Shown one piece after another: positions 1 to 13,200 of a DNA stretch of 64,000 bases; position 1 is the first letter of the stretch; each line of letters starts with the position of its first letter. The DNA is from Absidia repens (lineage: Eukaryota > Mucoromycota > Mucoromycetes > Mucorales > Cunninghamellaceae), in assembly GCA_002105175.1 (NCBI GenBank), contig MCGE01000001.1:1364001-1428000 (forward strand), written 5' to 3'. The position numbers were made by a program, and so were the translations under genes. The notes under the pieces are model-generated. The model did no database searches. It was not told the DNA's origin and saw only the letters and a list, made by a program, of their open reading frames with translations.

Positions 1-2
1 TA

Positions 3-227
3 CCCAAGGATTTTATCAATGGATACGAAATTCACAACAACATTGGCCAATTCGACGTTACGGTAGACCCTGCCAATGTACAGCCCGGCCAAAGTGGTGT
101 CAGGCAGAACAAGCGGCGCATCAATTATGAAAAATCAATTCGGAGACGACTGGGTATGCGACGGGATACTTATGACAGGATTTACAAGCCAAATGCGATG
201 AGACAGCAACTTGACAGGGAAGAATAG
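3..227 (+). CDS. 3' end of an unrecognised protein-coding gene (partial)
   Basis: The frame opening at base 3 runs without a stop to TAG at 225-227 and gives the last 74 residues of a protein whose start lies outside the window. The tail is hydrophilic and strongly basic in its second half (clusters such as NKRR and RRRLGMRR) and ends in QQLDREE. No motif identifies a family, so no function is given. An AATAAA-like signal at 344-349 lies 117 bases past the stop, as expected for a real 3' end. The frame could be one terminal exon; whether base 1 lies inside an exon cannot be checked from here. Confidence 0.6.
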   Translation, partial: PKDFINGYEIHNNIGQFDVTVDPANVQPGQSGVRQNKRRINYEKSIRRRLGMRRDTYDRIYKPNAMRQQLDREE

Positions 228-869
228 ACGGCTTTTTATGGCTTGGTCATGTGATGGCATGGGTTTTAATGCAGTTATATAGATTAGCTTTATTTTTTAT
301 ATTAGTACAGTTTAGCATATTAGTCTTTATGTCCACTTGATTCAATAAAATACTATTTTTATACTATCATATATATTGTTGTATTATTGTAGTCCACTAT
401 TGTTATTTTTATTTTTATGTTTTTACTTCTCGGTGGACTGAGAAGATATGGATTGGGTAGAATGAATGATTATTAATAGTCATAAATAGTTTAAATATCT
501 ATAATATGTTGCAATATGTTATCAGTAAAAAAAAAAAAAAGTCATTGATGAGTGATATAAAAGGGCGAACTGTATTATATGCTGGAAAATCAATGCGTTA
601 TTTGACAAATGTAATTGGTATGATGGTGCATATCCGATGTGATCCAGAGATAGGACTAAAGAGGAACAATCACGATGGTAATGGTAGTGATAATCTCATC
701 TGCACTAATCAAAAACAGCCCATAGTTAAACAGATCATACGGTTTTTGAATGAAATGCAATTCATGCAAAGGAGGTTTTTCGTTCGCCGGACTTTGAAAT
801 TAAGATATAAAATCTTCTCACATATCTTTCTATTCTGTTCTCCGTTATTATTTACTGCTTATTCTCGCC
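228..869. other. Intergenic: 3' UTR of the first gene and upstream region of glyoxalase I
   Basis: AT-rich, with a poly-A signal of the upstream gene at 344-349 and a 14-base A run near 527-540. An open frame at 506-880 overlaps the glyoxalase start in another frame and looks like chance. No RNA gene or repeat copy seen. Confidence 0.6.
344..349 (+). promoter_or_regulatory. Polyadenylation signal AATAAA of the partial first gene
   Basis: AATAAA in an AT-rich stretch 117 bases after the TAG of the first gene. Confidence 0.5.
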
Positions 870-1622
870 ATGGCAACTGATCCTTCAAAATATGTTTACA
901 ATCACACCATGATCCGTGTCAAGGATCCAAAAGCTTCTGTTGAATTTTACGAAAAAGTACTTGGAATGAAGTAAGTAAGATAGCGCGAATATTTGACATG
1001 GTGTTAATTTCCCTCCGTCCCTTTGGTTTTAGTGGCTTACTTTTATATCAATATATATTCATATAGAAATATCTACAAGGAGGACTTCGAAAGTGGGAAG
1101 TTTACTGTTTACTTCTTCGTTTATACTGATAATGTCCCTGAAACAGAAAAGGAAAGGAAACGAATGGTCTTCACAAGCTCCGGTGTATTGGAATTGACTC
1201 AGTAAGTAAAAAAAAGAAGAAGTATGTTCAATGTATGCTTATAAAGACAGTGGTTTGCTTATCGAATCGACATATGGACATATAGTAACTGGGGTACCGA
1301 AAACCAGGCCGACTTTAAATACTGCACTGGAAACGACGCGGAAAGCAAAGGATTCGGCCATATTGCGCTCCTTGTGGACGACATCGAAGCTGCCTGTGAA
1401 CGTGCGGAGAAACTCAACGTTAAATTCGTCAAACGCTTGACTGATGGAAAGATGAAAAACATTGCTTTTATTGCTGACCCTGATGGTTACTGGGTAGAGG
1501 TAATAAACTACTATATGATGGGGTGCTGATGATGATGAAAATATGAGTGTACTGACTTCTTTTTTTGGTGATATATATAGTTTATTCAAAACCCTTTGAT
1601 CTCTGACAAGTATGCTATTTAG
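870..1622 (+). CDS. GLO1: Lactoylglutathione lyase (glyoxalase I)
   Basis: Converts the hemithioacetal of methylglyoxal and glutathione to S-lactoylglutathione, the first step of cytosolic methylglyoxal detoxification. Four exons: 870-970, 1067-1201, 1286-1499, 1581-1622, giving 163 residues, the size of a single-domain eukaryotic/bacterial-type GLO1. The expected motifs are visible: N-terminal NHTMIRVKD, central LELTHNWGTE, GFGHIALLVDD and DPDGYWVEFIQNP. Likely metal ligands, by family knowledge, are His12, Glu76, His104 and Glu150. The start is chosen because MATDPSKYVYNHTM begins just where the family alignment does and no upstream in-frame exon is needed. All introns are GT-AG. AATAAA follows at 1714-1719. 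The neighbours give no operon-like context. The family call is very secure. Confidence 0.95.
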
Positions 1623-1713
1623 TTTAGTTTAGTTTATTTACATGATTTAATATTATTATTGTTTTTGTCTTTTTTTTTTTTTTTTCTTTTGTGTGTGTTT
1701 ACATGAATATGTT

Positions 1714-1719
1714 AATAAA
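1714..1719 (+). promoter_or_regulatory. Polyadenylation signal of glyoxalase I
   Basis: AATAAA 92 bases downstream of the GLO1 stop codon, preceded by a T-rich run. Confidence 0.5.
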
Positions 1720-2091
1720 AAGTCAAAATTATGTATGATTCTATTCTTGTAGTTGATTGGAGAAAATGAAACGGGAATAAATGGATTTGAATGGGGGGTA
1801 CCATTTTTAGCAAAATGTATATTATAGTTTAGTGATTATTTATTATTGATTGATGCTGGGAACAGAGGTGGTCACAGGACAAGGTTTTTGAAAATATAGT
1901 TGTATAATAGGTATTAGTTGATGATTTCGAGGAAACTGTACCCTGTCGTATATACGTTGATGACGATGCCTAATGACGATAACTGACCGGATAAAGGATA
2001 CTGTTGGATTTTCGAATGCCCAATGCTGAGTGGGAAAATGACTAGTCCCGATTGACTATTTTTGTCAACAGGCCAGCGAGCATAATATTTA

Positions 2092-2241
2092 CTATGTTTT
2101 AGGTTTCGCACTCTTGGCATTTTTTTTTCGTAGAGCGGCACTGACCCTTCTCCTCCGATATATTAGCCAGAGATAATAAAAAAAGGCATAAAGTCCAAGT
2201 AGTACACGACCACATTTTATTTCATGTCTTTCTAAATCCAT
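2092..2241 (-). CDS. Possible small single-pass membrane protein (weak)
   Basis: A 49-residue minus-strand frame from the ATG at 2241 (MDLERHEIKCGRVLL...) has a short hydrophobic segment, GLYAFFYYLWLIY, followed at once by RRRR and a Lys/Arg-rich tail ending PKT. That is the pattern of a type III or tail-anchored micro-protein. The frame stays open upstream to 2358. Nothing else supports it: no splice structure, no recognised family, and frames of this length arise easily by chance. Listed only as a candidate. Confidence 0.18.
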   Translation of the reverse strand: MDLERHEIKCGRVLLGLYAFFYYLWLIYRRRRVSAALRKKNAKSAKPKT

Positions 2242-3097
2242 CAAGACAAGCGAAGCGGTCTTTAAATTATTTGTCGATAACCACCATGAAAATAAATATC
2301 GGTTAATACTACTGCCCCTGATATTACCAATAACTCTGGATTTTGATACAAAAGTCATTTATTTCTTATACTTGATAATTAAAGAAATAATGAAGACGAA
2401 GATCGTGTTACGCGAGCATAGTAAGACTGAAAAAGAAAGAACAAAAGAGGATGATACTATAACTCTTCCTGCTATTTTCATTCACGCTTTAATTTGAAGG
2501 ACATAAAAAGTCTGGGAGTCTGGGAAAAAAAGATAAATGAGGTGCAAGAAATACAAAGAACTGTGTCTTAGGATGGTTACACAGATATAAACGATAACCT
2601 TTTGTTTTTTTTGAGCTACCTACTGAACCGATATTATTGTTATTATTGTTACAGAAGCATACATTGTGTACACAAGTTATAGGAACAAATAAATGAAAGT
2701 GATGGAAAAACGTTTATTACGATATGACAGCATCGGGAGTGAAGAAACTCGTTCGGGAATTCCATACAGGTCCAGACATTACATCAATAAAAAAAAACCC
2801 CTCTTGTATTGTAGTGTATGCTGATCATAAAAATAAATTTGCCTCGAAAGGTAAATTTAACAACCGGCATTTCAATCCAATCTCTTTTTGCGCCTTTTCG
2901 CTTTATTAGCTCCACTAGATGGGAATTGATTAAATCAGCGCCACTAGAGGATTTTAGACTTCACTTCTATATTGGGAACGTTGCAGGTCCTAGCCTCAAC
3001 TGTCGACCCACCTGACAATAAAATGATATAAAAGTGCCTTCTTTTTTTTTTTTTTCTCTCTTCCTTCGTTAATTAACTCAATCTATCTGGTGGAAAA

Positions 3098-5772
3098 ATG
3101 GTCTTTTTATCAAACGCAGTCTCTGAAGGTATAAATATAAACTCATGATATGTATGTTGACAGAGCACGTTTGCTGGTACTTATCTCACCTTCTTTTTTT
3201 TAAATGCGCTCCGCATAACAGCCCGTATCAAGGAAACAAACAGCAATGGTGCTCATCACGCCGACACCGTGAACACCTCAGTTTATGGTACTCGCTGGGC
3301 CGCAAATGACATCCCTCGGTAAGTTTGAAAATACATTCAGGTAGTTTTGTGATGGTGTGCTTACCTTTTCTCCCATTAACGTTCCTCATTATACCTGATA
3401 GCTATGATATGCCCGAAGTAAGTAACATACCCTCATATTTATTTATATTACATCTCTTCTCGTGTCGCTAACGCTCTTTTATATTATACTGTCACTTAGG
3501 AAGAAATGCCCTCAAGTGAGTACCTTTATTTTCAACAAACAAAGCACAGTGATACAGGAAAGTGAAGCTTGAAGACACTAACAATGGATGTTTTATTCAA
3601 CGTAGACATGGCCTACCGTTTGGTGAAGGATGAACTCCAACTGGATGGTAACCCTGCTCTCAACTTGGCTACCTTTGTCACCACTTATATGGAAGAAGAA
3701 GCCGAAAAATTGATGGCCGGTAAGATATGAAGAGGATTGCTATACAATAATATCATGGTAGAGTGTCTTTGACAAACTTTTTTTTTTTTTTTTTTTTTTT
3801 TTTGGTGTCTCATAGAAAACATTGCCAAGAACTTCATTGATCATGATGAATATGCCAGTAGTGCTGAAATCTGTGTAAGAGAAGATAATACCGGAAGACC
3901 CGTACCATTATTGTGAATGTATTTCTTATCGTGTTATTATTCTTTATTTGATCATAGAACCGTTGCGTCAACATGATTGCTCGTCTCTTCAATGCTCCTA
4001 TGCACGACTCCAAGACCGAAGCCTTGGGTTGCAGTACCGTTGGTTCAAGTGAAGCCATTATTCTTTCCACTTTGGCTATGAAGCGTAGATGGCAACTTGC
4101 TCGTAAGGCTAAGGGTCTTCCCACTGACAACCCCAACTTGATCTTGGGTAGTAACCAACAAGTGGCATGGCACAAGGCTACTAGGTAAGTGCCGATTGTT
4201 TGTTTAAAGGGGAAAAAAATTACTGCAAAGCTGATCTAATTTATTTCATTGGCACTATTAGATACCTTGAAGTGGAATCTCGTGAAGTCGACTGCACCGA
4301 AGGTGTGTTGTGCTTGGATCCTGTCAAGGCTGTGGAAATGGCTGATGAAAACACTATTGGTGTAAGTATTCTTGTTTTTTTTTGTATTCTATCTTTTTAC
4401 GTACTGAGTACTAATGTTTCTCCTTTTTATTTTATAGATTTGTGTCATTCTCGGTTCTACTGTAAGTATTTTCAGTATTTTGTCCATCAAGACCTGTTTA
4501 TTCAATGTGCTGGTTTTTCTTCTTTTTGTTGCTACTAGTACACTGGCCACTACGAAGATGTCAAGAAAGTGAATGAGCTCCTCGATAAGAAGTGCGCTGA
4601 AAAGGGCTGGGATATTGGTATTCACGTTGACGCTGCCAGGTAGGTGTGTTATTGGGGTATTCACTTCGTTTTACTTAACTGCTTCTTTTTTATGTAGCGG
4701 TGGTTTCGTCGCTCCTTTCGTAAACCCTGACTTGGAATGGTAAGTGTGAATAATATCACTTCATACATAGTGTACCGGTCTCATTATTTTTTTTTCTGGT
4801 TATTATATATAGGGATTTCCGTTTACCCCGTGTTGTTTCCATCAACGTCTCTGGTCACAAATACGGTCTTACCTACGCTGGTGTCGGTTGGGCTGTCTGG
4901 AGAAGCCCTGAATATCTCCCCAAGGATTTGATTTTCAACATCAACTATCTCGGTAGTGACCAGGTAAGCTCATATGATACTCGGATAAGGAAATTGTTAG
5001 AATTATATTTAACTGTCCTTGTTTTTTTAAGGCTTCCTTCACTCTCAACTTTAGTAAGGGTGCTGCTCATGTGATCGCTCAATACTATGTCTTGATTCGT
5101 TTGGGCAAGAGTGGTTTCACCAAGATCATGACCAATTTGACCAACACTGCTGATCACCTTGCCGAGTGCCTTCGTGCTAGTGGTCGGTTTGAAATCCTTA
5201 GTGAAGGAGAAGGAAAGGGATTGCCTTTGGTGGCCTTCAGTCTCAAGGGAGATCAACACTTTGACGAGGTAAGAAAAGTCGTGAAACAAGTGAGGAAAAA
5301 AAAAAAAAAGACAAGGGAACTCACCAGTTTATTATGTGATACAGTTTGATTTGTCTGCCAAGTTACGTGAAAGAGGCTGGATTGTCCCTGCTTATACCAT
5401 GGCTCCTAAATTGGAACACAAAAAGCTTTTGCGTGTGGTCGTACGTGAAGACTTTTCTCGATCTCGTTGTGAACTGTTGATCCGTGATTTGGTTGCGGCT
5501 ATGAAGGCACTGGATGCCATTGACAGAAAGACTGTCGAAATTCACCGGTAAGCAAAACCGATTAGCAATTTCTTGGTCCGTGAAAATACATTGCATTGAA
5601 GATTTATTGCTCACTCTTTCTTTTTTCCGCTAGTGCTGTCAAGGATGAACACTCCCACAGTGCTTTGCACAAGAACATTGCCCAATACAAGGTCGGTGAT
5701 GCTGAACCCGTACAAGATGCTGATGGTGAAGTACATAGCTTGGAAGTCAAGCTCGCCCCTGGTATTTGTTAG
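3098..5772 (+). CDS. GAD: Glutamate decarboxylase
   Basis: PLP-dependent enzyme that turns L-glutamate into GABA and CO2; feeds the GABA shunt and acid/oxidative-stress responses. Fifteen exons: 3098-3128, 3222-3318, 3402-3417, 3500-3515, 3606-3719, 3816-3874, 3958-4184, 4262-4361, 4438-4461, 4539-4639, 4698-4739, 4813-4963, 5032-5268, 5345-5547, 5634-5772. They close in frame to 518 residues, typical for fungal/plant/bacterial-type GAD. Landmarks: VYGTRWA near the N-terminus, [34 protein letters not shown] and the PLP-lysine motif SGHKYGL (Lys292). Exons 3 and 4 are only 16 bases each and encode the conserved YDMPE/EEMPS stretch. The C-terminus has no obvious plant-like calmodulin-binding helix. 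All introns are GT-AG. Confidence 0.96.
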
Positions 5773-5853
5773 ATTATCTCCCCTTTTACCCTTAGTTTAG
5801 TTATTTATTTATTACCTCTTGAACATATGGTTTTTTATTGTTTTTTTTTCTTG

Positions 5854-5859
5854 AATAAA
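5854..5859 (+). promoter_or_regulatory. Polyadenylation signal of GAD
   Basis: AATAAA 82 bases after the GAD stop, directly followed by a second overlapping AATAAA. Confidence 0.5.
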
Positions 5860-6357
5860 ATAAATGACGTAACTTCTGAAAAACAAAAAAAAAAGTGATT
5901 TTATGTTTGAAACAAATTGAAATAGAAGGTTTACGGTACCGAATAGCTTCTCAGAATACACTCAAGGACCAGTACAACGGCAAAAGATGCTAGCTCTGGT
6001 AATTTATTATATGTTGGTTTTAAATAAACATACGGTGTCAGTTAGAACAAATCAGATCCACCAGAAAAAGAAACGTGTCAGATATAATCAAACTAGTGCC
6101 GGTTTTTTTTCGTTTTCAGGTACCGTCTCGTTTTTTTAAAGCTGTCTTTTTCCTACACTTCCAAAAAAAATTATCTACCGGCAGTTAGGAGAGGAGGGGT
6201 CGGGAAAGGTCACTGAAGTGTGGGTTTTGATGGGGTGATTAGGTGTCTTCGCTAATTGCAATTTAGTACAGGTTCTTTGGGACTCAACGACAACAGTTTG
6301 GCGAGGCGGGGTTAAATACCACAAAAAAAAAACAAGCTGGATATAGTCAGTATATCC

Positions 6358-7480
6358 TATCTAGTGGACGCTATGCTGATGTTACGGTCTAGGTTGATTA
6401 ATATAAACGGTAGGATGAGAACAGGGCTTAGGTTAGTGTCACCTTGAACTAATCGGCAGTCTCTAGGTTTATGAGGGATGGGGAAAAAGTAGTCGTGGAA
6501 TAAGCCAGAAAGCGGCGGGAAGGAATCTATAGTGGTAGTTAAACTACAACAAGACCTAGATACATTTATTTGATCGAGCAGAAATATGGCCTTCTTTAAC
6601 AGTAAGCGATTTATGACAGTTTGGCAGATCTTGGGTCTCCAGAGGAATAGTTGTCATAGTGGGTGAACTAGAAAGTAAACAATTGAAAGGACAATCACAA
6701 AACACCTACAAAAATAGCTTTTCATATTGGGTCAGATACACGGTTAATAAAAAAAAAATTTTTATTGAATCATATTGGTAGATTCTAAAACTAAAGGCAA
6801 AGGGTTCATTGTAACAAAAGGGATTCAATGGAAGGATCTAGTAGAGGACACTTGAGGGGAGACTAATGTGAAAGTTGAAGAGTGGTCAACACTAATCTAA
6901 ATAAACAAATGTATAATGGGAGCTAAGCTAATATAATATACAACATAAATTATGAGAAAGACTATAAACGAATATATTTTATTGAAGCTCAATCGCGTTC
7001 AACACTAATCAAAAGCTGTGATGGTTATAAAAAAGAAATCAATTGCACAAGGCATGAAAGTGATTAATGGAATATTTTTCATTTTTCTTAAAGCAAGTAA
7101 ACATATACATATTTTATCCAGATGTAGATACAAACTATGGACAAAATAGCACTAAACTATAACAATGAAGGTTCCAAAAAGCCAACTAATGGTAGTTCCA
7201 AATCCTGAATCCAAAATGAAAGGGTTTCCCCATGCATGTTGTAATCCCTGAACTGAAAAGACTTCTAAACTAGTCCTGACACTATTCTAAGCCAACATAA
7301 CCTCAAAAAAGTCGAATGGTGAAGAAAAAATGACGGGAAAAAAAATAATCAAAAAGAAAGAGGGCCGAAAAAATAACACAAGGCAGAGAGAAAATAAATA
7401 TTCCACGTGGGCGGGATTTGAAAAGCCTTCTGTATCCTCTCTATGAACTGCACAAAAAAAAAAAGGACTTCTCCAGTTCA
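6358..7480 (+). repeat. Dispersed repeat family, copy A
   Basis: Shares with copies B-F an ordered series of blocks: a GAGCAGAAATATGGCC block (about 6580), a TAGTGGGTGAA block (about 6660), degenerate units ending in a TTTTATTGAAGC-like string, the core (about 7085-7320) running from an ATCCAGATGTAGATACAA start through CCCCATGCATG, and an end block with CACGTGGGCGG followed by TTTGAAA (about 7402-7425). No protein-coding capacity is seen. The boundaries are judged by eye and approximate. The family resembles a non-autonomous mobile element, but no terminal repeats or target duplications are clear. Confidence 0.7.
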
Positions 7481-7790
7481 ATGAAAAAATCTCAATGAAA
7501 GGTTACAGATGAGAGTTATTATGCTAGATATAGCATGGCTACACAAATACTAATAAATATATTACAAAAGCAATGCAATTTCACTTCCCGGTTGATACCG
7601 TTACTGCTGGTCTCTAGTGTATTTAACAAAATTCTATGAAGGACGCACAATAAACTAAGCACAGATGAGCTCATAGAACATGATTATTGAAGCGCACTCG
7701 AAAGGTTTGATGAAAAGGAAATTTGCTAGATATTAATTGACACGAATCTGAAGTTTTTACTAAATCTCATGAAATCCTTTCTTTCTGGCT

Positions 7791-7792
<2 letters not shown>

Positions 7793-7835
<43 letters not shown>
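7793..7835 (+). repeat. Poly-T run, 43 bases
   Basis: Uninterrupted T homopolymer between repeat copy A and the enolase-phosphatase gene. Long A/T homopolymers recur through the window. Confidence 0.9.
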
Positions 7836-7836
<1 letters not shown>

Positions 7837-8292
7837 AATTGGGAATGCAATGTGAAGGTATCTTGAGATATGTCCCTCTTAGATTTTGGTTTTTTTTCTT
7901 ATGATGCATATGTATAATGAAACTCTAGAATCACAACCCTATTTATCAAAGGTATTGAATGGAGATTTCCACTTGAAGAATTGAATTGATTGCTTAAAAA
8001 TTGAGTTCATCACACATATTGTCCTGGCACCATCATCACTAGTCTCCAACTCCCTTTGTCCTATCTTACCCAGTACTTGATTCCTTTCGCCATTACAGCA
8101 TTCACATCCCATTGCCATCAGCATAGGTCACAGTATAGAACCCCGCACTTCGCATTTCTCCAAATAGCACAAATATAGCAACCGAGTTTCATAAATCATC
8201 CTAACAAACTACAATAGGTTCATTTACCGTATGATACAAAATATATATGATAGATTTTATTGAGGTCAATGTATACGCTAACACAATAAAAA

Positions 8293-9420
<1,128 letters not shown>

Positions 9421-10279
9421 GAGAAAAAAGAAAAAAGAACAGACCAACTGTCTGTCCAATTCAATCCCCCAAAAAAGCACAGGAAATTCAGTCCCCGCTT
9501 AATGCCAAACAGATATAGCTCCCTTGTTAAATTAAAAAGCTGCTGCCCAAAAATAGTACATGTCTATCATCTGAGAAAAAATCTGAAAACCCATTTTTGA
9601 TGGATGTAAAATATATAAAGAACTTTCCCTAAGAATCATTCGTCAAGGTATTTTCACAGTAGTCTTTGATTTAAAAGCATTTTCGCGTGGAATTTTTGGA
9701 CTGCCACGATTGGGAATTAATTTTGCATATTACAGTAAAGCCACCAGAATGCGAGAAGAAATTTTGAAGAGGAATAAATTTCCTTCGGACAGGAAAAAAC
9801 GCTAAGCGATGCAGTTTTAATGTGGAATACATGACCATATGACTATTGTGTAAGTCATAAAACTTCGCATCAACAACAATGTAACCACCAATCATGATTG
9901 TACCGGTTTTTGAACTGTCTTCAAATATAGCACAACATTGCCTTCCGGGAGAATGTGCCAAGTCCCGCAACAATGGCAAAGTGATCAATTGACAGTAATT
10001 CTTAGGTATACGACAGCCAACCATCACATTAATTATTAGCGGATACAAATTCTGCATTCATAAAATTGTTGTAAAAATGATATCAATAAAAAAAAATTAC
10101 GTCTTATAAAATTCGGCACCTCATAGCGTTTTCTACTATAAAATTGTTTTACAGCAGAAAAAATCGGCATTTTAAAAAAAGGCAAAACAAATTGCCCACC
10201 CAAAAAAAATCATATCCTTCTCTTTCCCGGTTTCCACCTTATCCTGTATTTTTGAGACAAAGGATTCATAAAAACGATC
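9421..10279. other. Divergent promoter region between enolase-phosphatase and Zn2Cys6 factor
   Basis: 859 bases between two divergent starts. It contains a 128-codon minus-strand open frame (9671-10057) with no recognisable domain, and an A-rich stretch near 10170-10210. No clear RNA gene. It probably carries both promoters. Confidence 0.5.
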
Positions 10280-13200
10280 ATGTCCTCCAATACAATACAA
10301 AATGAACACTCTAATCCAAAGACATCGTTCGTCAGTCCTTCATACCAGCCGCAGTCGCACTATTTCCGGCCTCACGAACAAGCACCCAAGAAACGACATT
10401 TACAACCAAAACCTTATCCTCAATTACCACCCATCGCAGCAACCGATAGTCAGCCATTCCATTCACAGCTTTTTGAATTCCCAATTGAAAACAGTCGCGA
10501 AGTAAAGAGTCAACGGAATATACGTGCATGGTAAGTCAAAAACTTTGAAGCACGATCAGGCTTCTATTTTTCGAAACGCTCATTATTTATTCTTTAGTGA
10601 TATGTGTAGACGCAAGAAAATCAGGTGTATTGGCACTGACTTAGGAAGAACTTGTAAGAGCTGCTGGACAAATAATATAGAGTGTACTTACAATCAAAGG
10701 TAGGGCAGGAATTCCAAATTGGGAAAACACACAACGACAACGGAATCTCAACTAACATTATCACCATTATAGCGCAAAAAAACGTGGCCCACCGAAAGGG
10801 TAAGGCATTCACAAACTATGAATACGAAGTACTGCATGACATGGAAAAATTTTGACTTCTTTTTTATTATTGTTATAATTACTATCATTATTGCCTAGTT
10901 ATAAGGAGGAACTGAACAATCGATTGAAACGACTGGAAACTCTTTTGAATAGATCAGCAACGAACCATGCAACCACGACATCATCTTCACCTCCAACAAC
11001 AGACCAGCCAACACCCAATCTGATAACAAAATCAACATCGTCTGGTGATGGTACAGCCATGACGACCTTAGCAAGCCATGATGAAAATCAACAGCACTTA
11101 CGAAAAACCCAAACCATCGATGTAAGTCAAGCACATCATGTGGAAGACGGTGGCGCACTGCAATTCCTTTCCGAGAAATTCAACCTGGAAGATGAACGCT
11201 TGACGTCCACCATAAAAATTAGAATACGGCGCAGTGGCAAAAACTTGATGCTGTTTGATGGAGAAGAGGACACGAAGGGACGTACACCGAATCAACTTTT
11301 GCTGGAGGATACTGGTATATTGAAGCCTGGGGAACCTATACTTGGCATGGATGATTGGCTTTGGAGGGTGTCTGGCATTATGAAAACTACAAGTGACCAA
11401 TTGTTAAAAATGTAAGTTGATAGTAGAAATCAATGAAAAAGGTAAAAATATACTTACACTTTTTTTTTTTTTTTGTTTTGGGTGGGCCTCTCTATGTCTA
11501 GCTATTTTACCTACATTCATCCTGGTCTACCGGTTGTCAACAAAACGCTATTCTTGAATCAATACCGTGGTCTTGCTAGTGATTATCCATCTCCCCCTTT
11601 ATTAAATGCCATGCATGGTGCTGCTATGCGTCACATAGAAAAATGTCAAATACTTGATGATGCGGATTCTGTACTGGATACCCTATACAAGGACTTCGGT
11701 GGTAGAAGGGAAATGCCTGAAGGTGGATCTGAAATGCTTTATGATAGACTGAGGAAATACATTCAAGGCGTTTATGCACCAAGCATAACGACTGTGCAAG
11801 CCATCCTTATTGAACAAAATCATCGCGCCAGTACAGAAAGTGGTATATCCTATGATTGGCTTCTTTGTGCTACAGCTGTCCGAATGGTATGCTCTAATTC
11901 TTTTTTTTATGCTGCAGGAAAATTATATTACTCACTTTACATTTATCCTACTTTGGAAATAGGCTCAAGATTTAGGACTACACCGCTCAAGTGAAACTTT
12001 GGATATTCCTGAAGATGAAAAGCAAACTCGATGTCGTGTTTGGTGGGCTGTGTACATTATGGATAAATGGGCGTCGGCATCAACAGGAAAACCACAAACT
12101 ATTTCAGATGAAGTAAGGATTTTCTATTAAAAAGTAAAAAAAAAAAAACTAAAAAAACAAAGAACTCTGTATACTGATTGTTTACTATTTTAAACGGTAT
12201 AACTAGGATTGTGATCAAGATTATCCTAGCGAAAGTGCTCCTTGGGAAGAAGTTATGGATGTCGCTTCCGATGGAATGGGTGATGATCAACAATTAAGGT
12301 TTCCGTCCTTGGATCAGTCAATTGCCAGAAATGTGAAGATGGGAAAAATTCCAATGTACCAACTTTTTGTGCAGATGGCGAAACTGTCGGAAATACTGGG
12401 TCGCATTCTTCAAGATATATATAGTCCACAGGCGAAGAAACATGGTGCTATGTATGGAAGTGATATTAGAGTTGCTGATTTAGACAAGGCGTTATCTAAT
12501 TGGCGGACGGCACTCCCTCCTACCTTACAACTTAGTGGAACCAATCTTCAAAAACTCGACTCCTGCCGAAAATCGCCATTACCCTCGATTTCTGGTAAGC
12601 ATATATGAAAATTACATCCGGATTGTATGAACACTGTGTGCTAAACTTGCACCTATTTTCTTCTTGCCTTCAGTCTCGTTGTACCTGGCGTACTGTACAT
12701 TACTGATCTTACTACACCGACCGTTCATCGTACGACAGGGAAAACCAACCACGAACTTATCTGAATCGTCTCTCTCTATTTGCATATCTGCTGCAACGCG
12801 GTGTGTAGATGTTGCGTCCTCCTTAAAATTTCGGGACTTTATATTGGTATCTTGGAATTTTGCCATCTATCATGTGTTTACTGCTTCGGTGATCCATGGA
12901 CATACAGCTCTCAACTCAGATAGTGTTGTCTCAGACGTCGCAAAAACTCAACTTGTCAAGGCTATCCGTGTGATTCAAAGTATATCAAAATTCTCCACAA
13001 AGGCGTCTCAAATTCACCAGATACTCTTGCAGCTGACTCGTATAGCCGATATTCCTGTGGATAATACACCCTCAGATGACGATCATCATGGCATCCCATA
13101 CGATTCGACTCAAGGAAACGAGGTCACACCGTCGACTCCACACAATAACATCGAAACTGACAGTTGCAATTCCTCTGATTCCACAGGCGTGACTGAAATG

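Larger units (their letters stand above)
1623..3097. other. Intergenic between GLO1 and GAD
   Basis: About 1.5 kb. It holds the GLO1 3' UTR with its T run (about 1670-1685), one possible tiny minus-strand ORF (2092-2241, listed separately) and the GAD upstream region with a pyrimidine run just before the start. No tRNA, copy of the dispersed repeat or convincing exon chain was seen. Confidence 0.5.
5773..8292. other. Gene-free region with repeat copy A and a 43-base poly-T run
   Basis: Holds the GAD 3' end (AATAAA at 5854-5859), dispersed-repeat copy A (about 6358-7480), a long T run at 7793-7835 and the sequence downstream of the minus-strand enolase-phosphatase gene. ORFs here are short and show no coding pattern. 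Confidence 0.6.

Noticed and set aside
506..880. 124-codon open frame overlapping the GLO1 start
   Set aside because: Overlaps the real GLO1 exon 1 in another frame, starts in AT-rich leader, contains a poly-Lys from an A run, no domain.
2030..2036. GTGGGAA, and TTCCCAC at 62416-62422, as CSL binding sites
   Set aside because: A 7-base motif is expected several times by chance in 64 kb on two strands; no clustering near promoters.
9685..9720. ATTTTTGGA as a spliceosomal RNA Sm site
   Set aside because: No matching snRNA stems or conserved loops could be found around it.
9671..10057. 128-codon minus-strand open frame in the ENOPH1/Zn2Cys6 divergent promoter
   Set aside because: No recognisable domain, no splice context, and it sits in the shared promoter of two strong genes. 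Kept only as a remark in that region.
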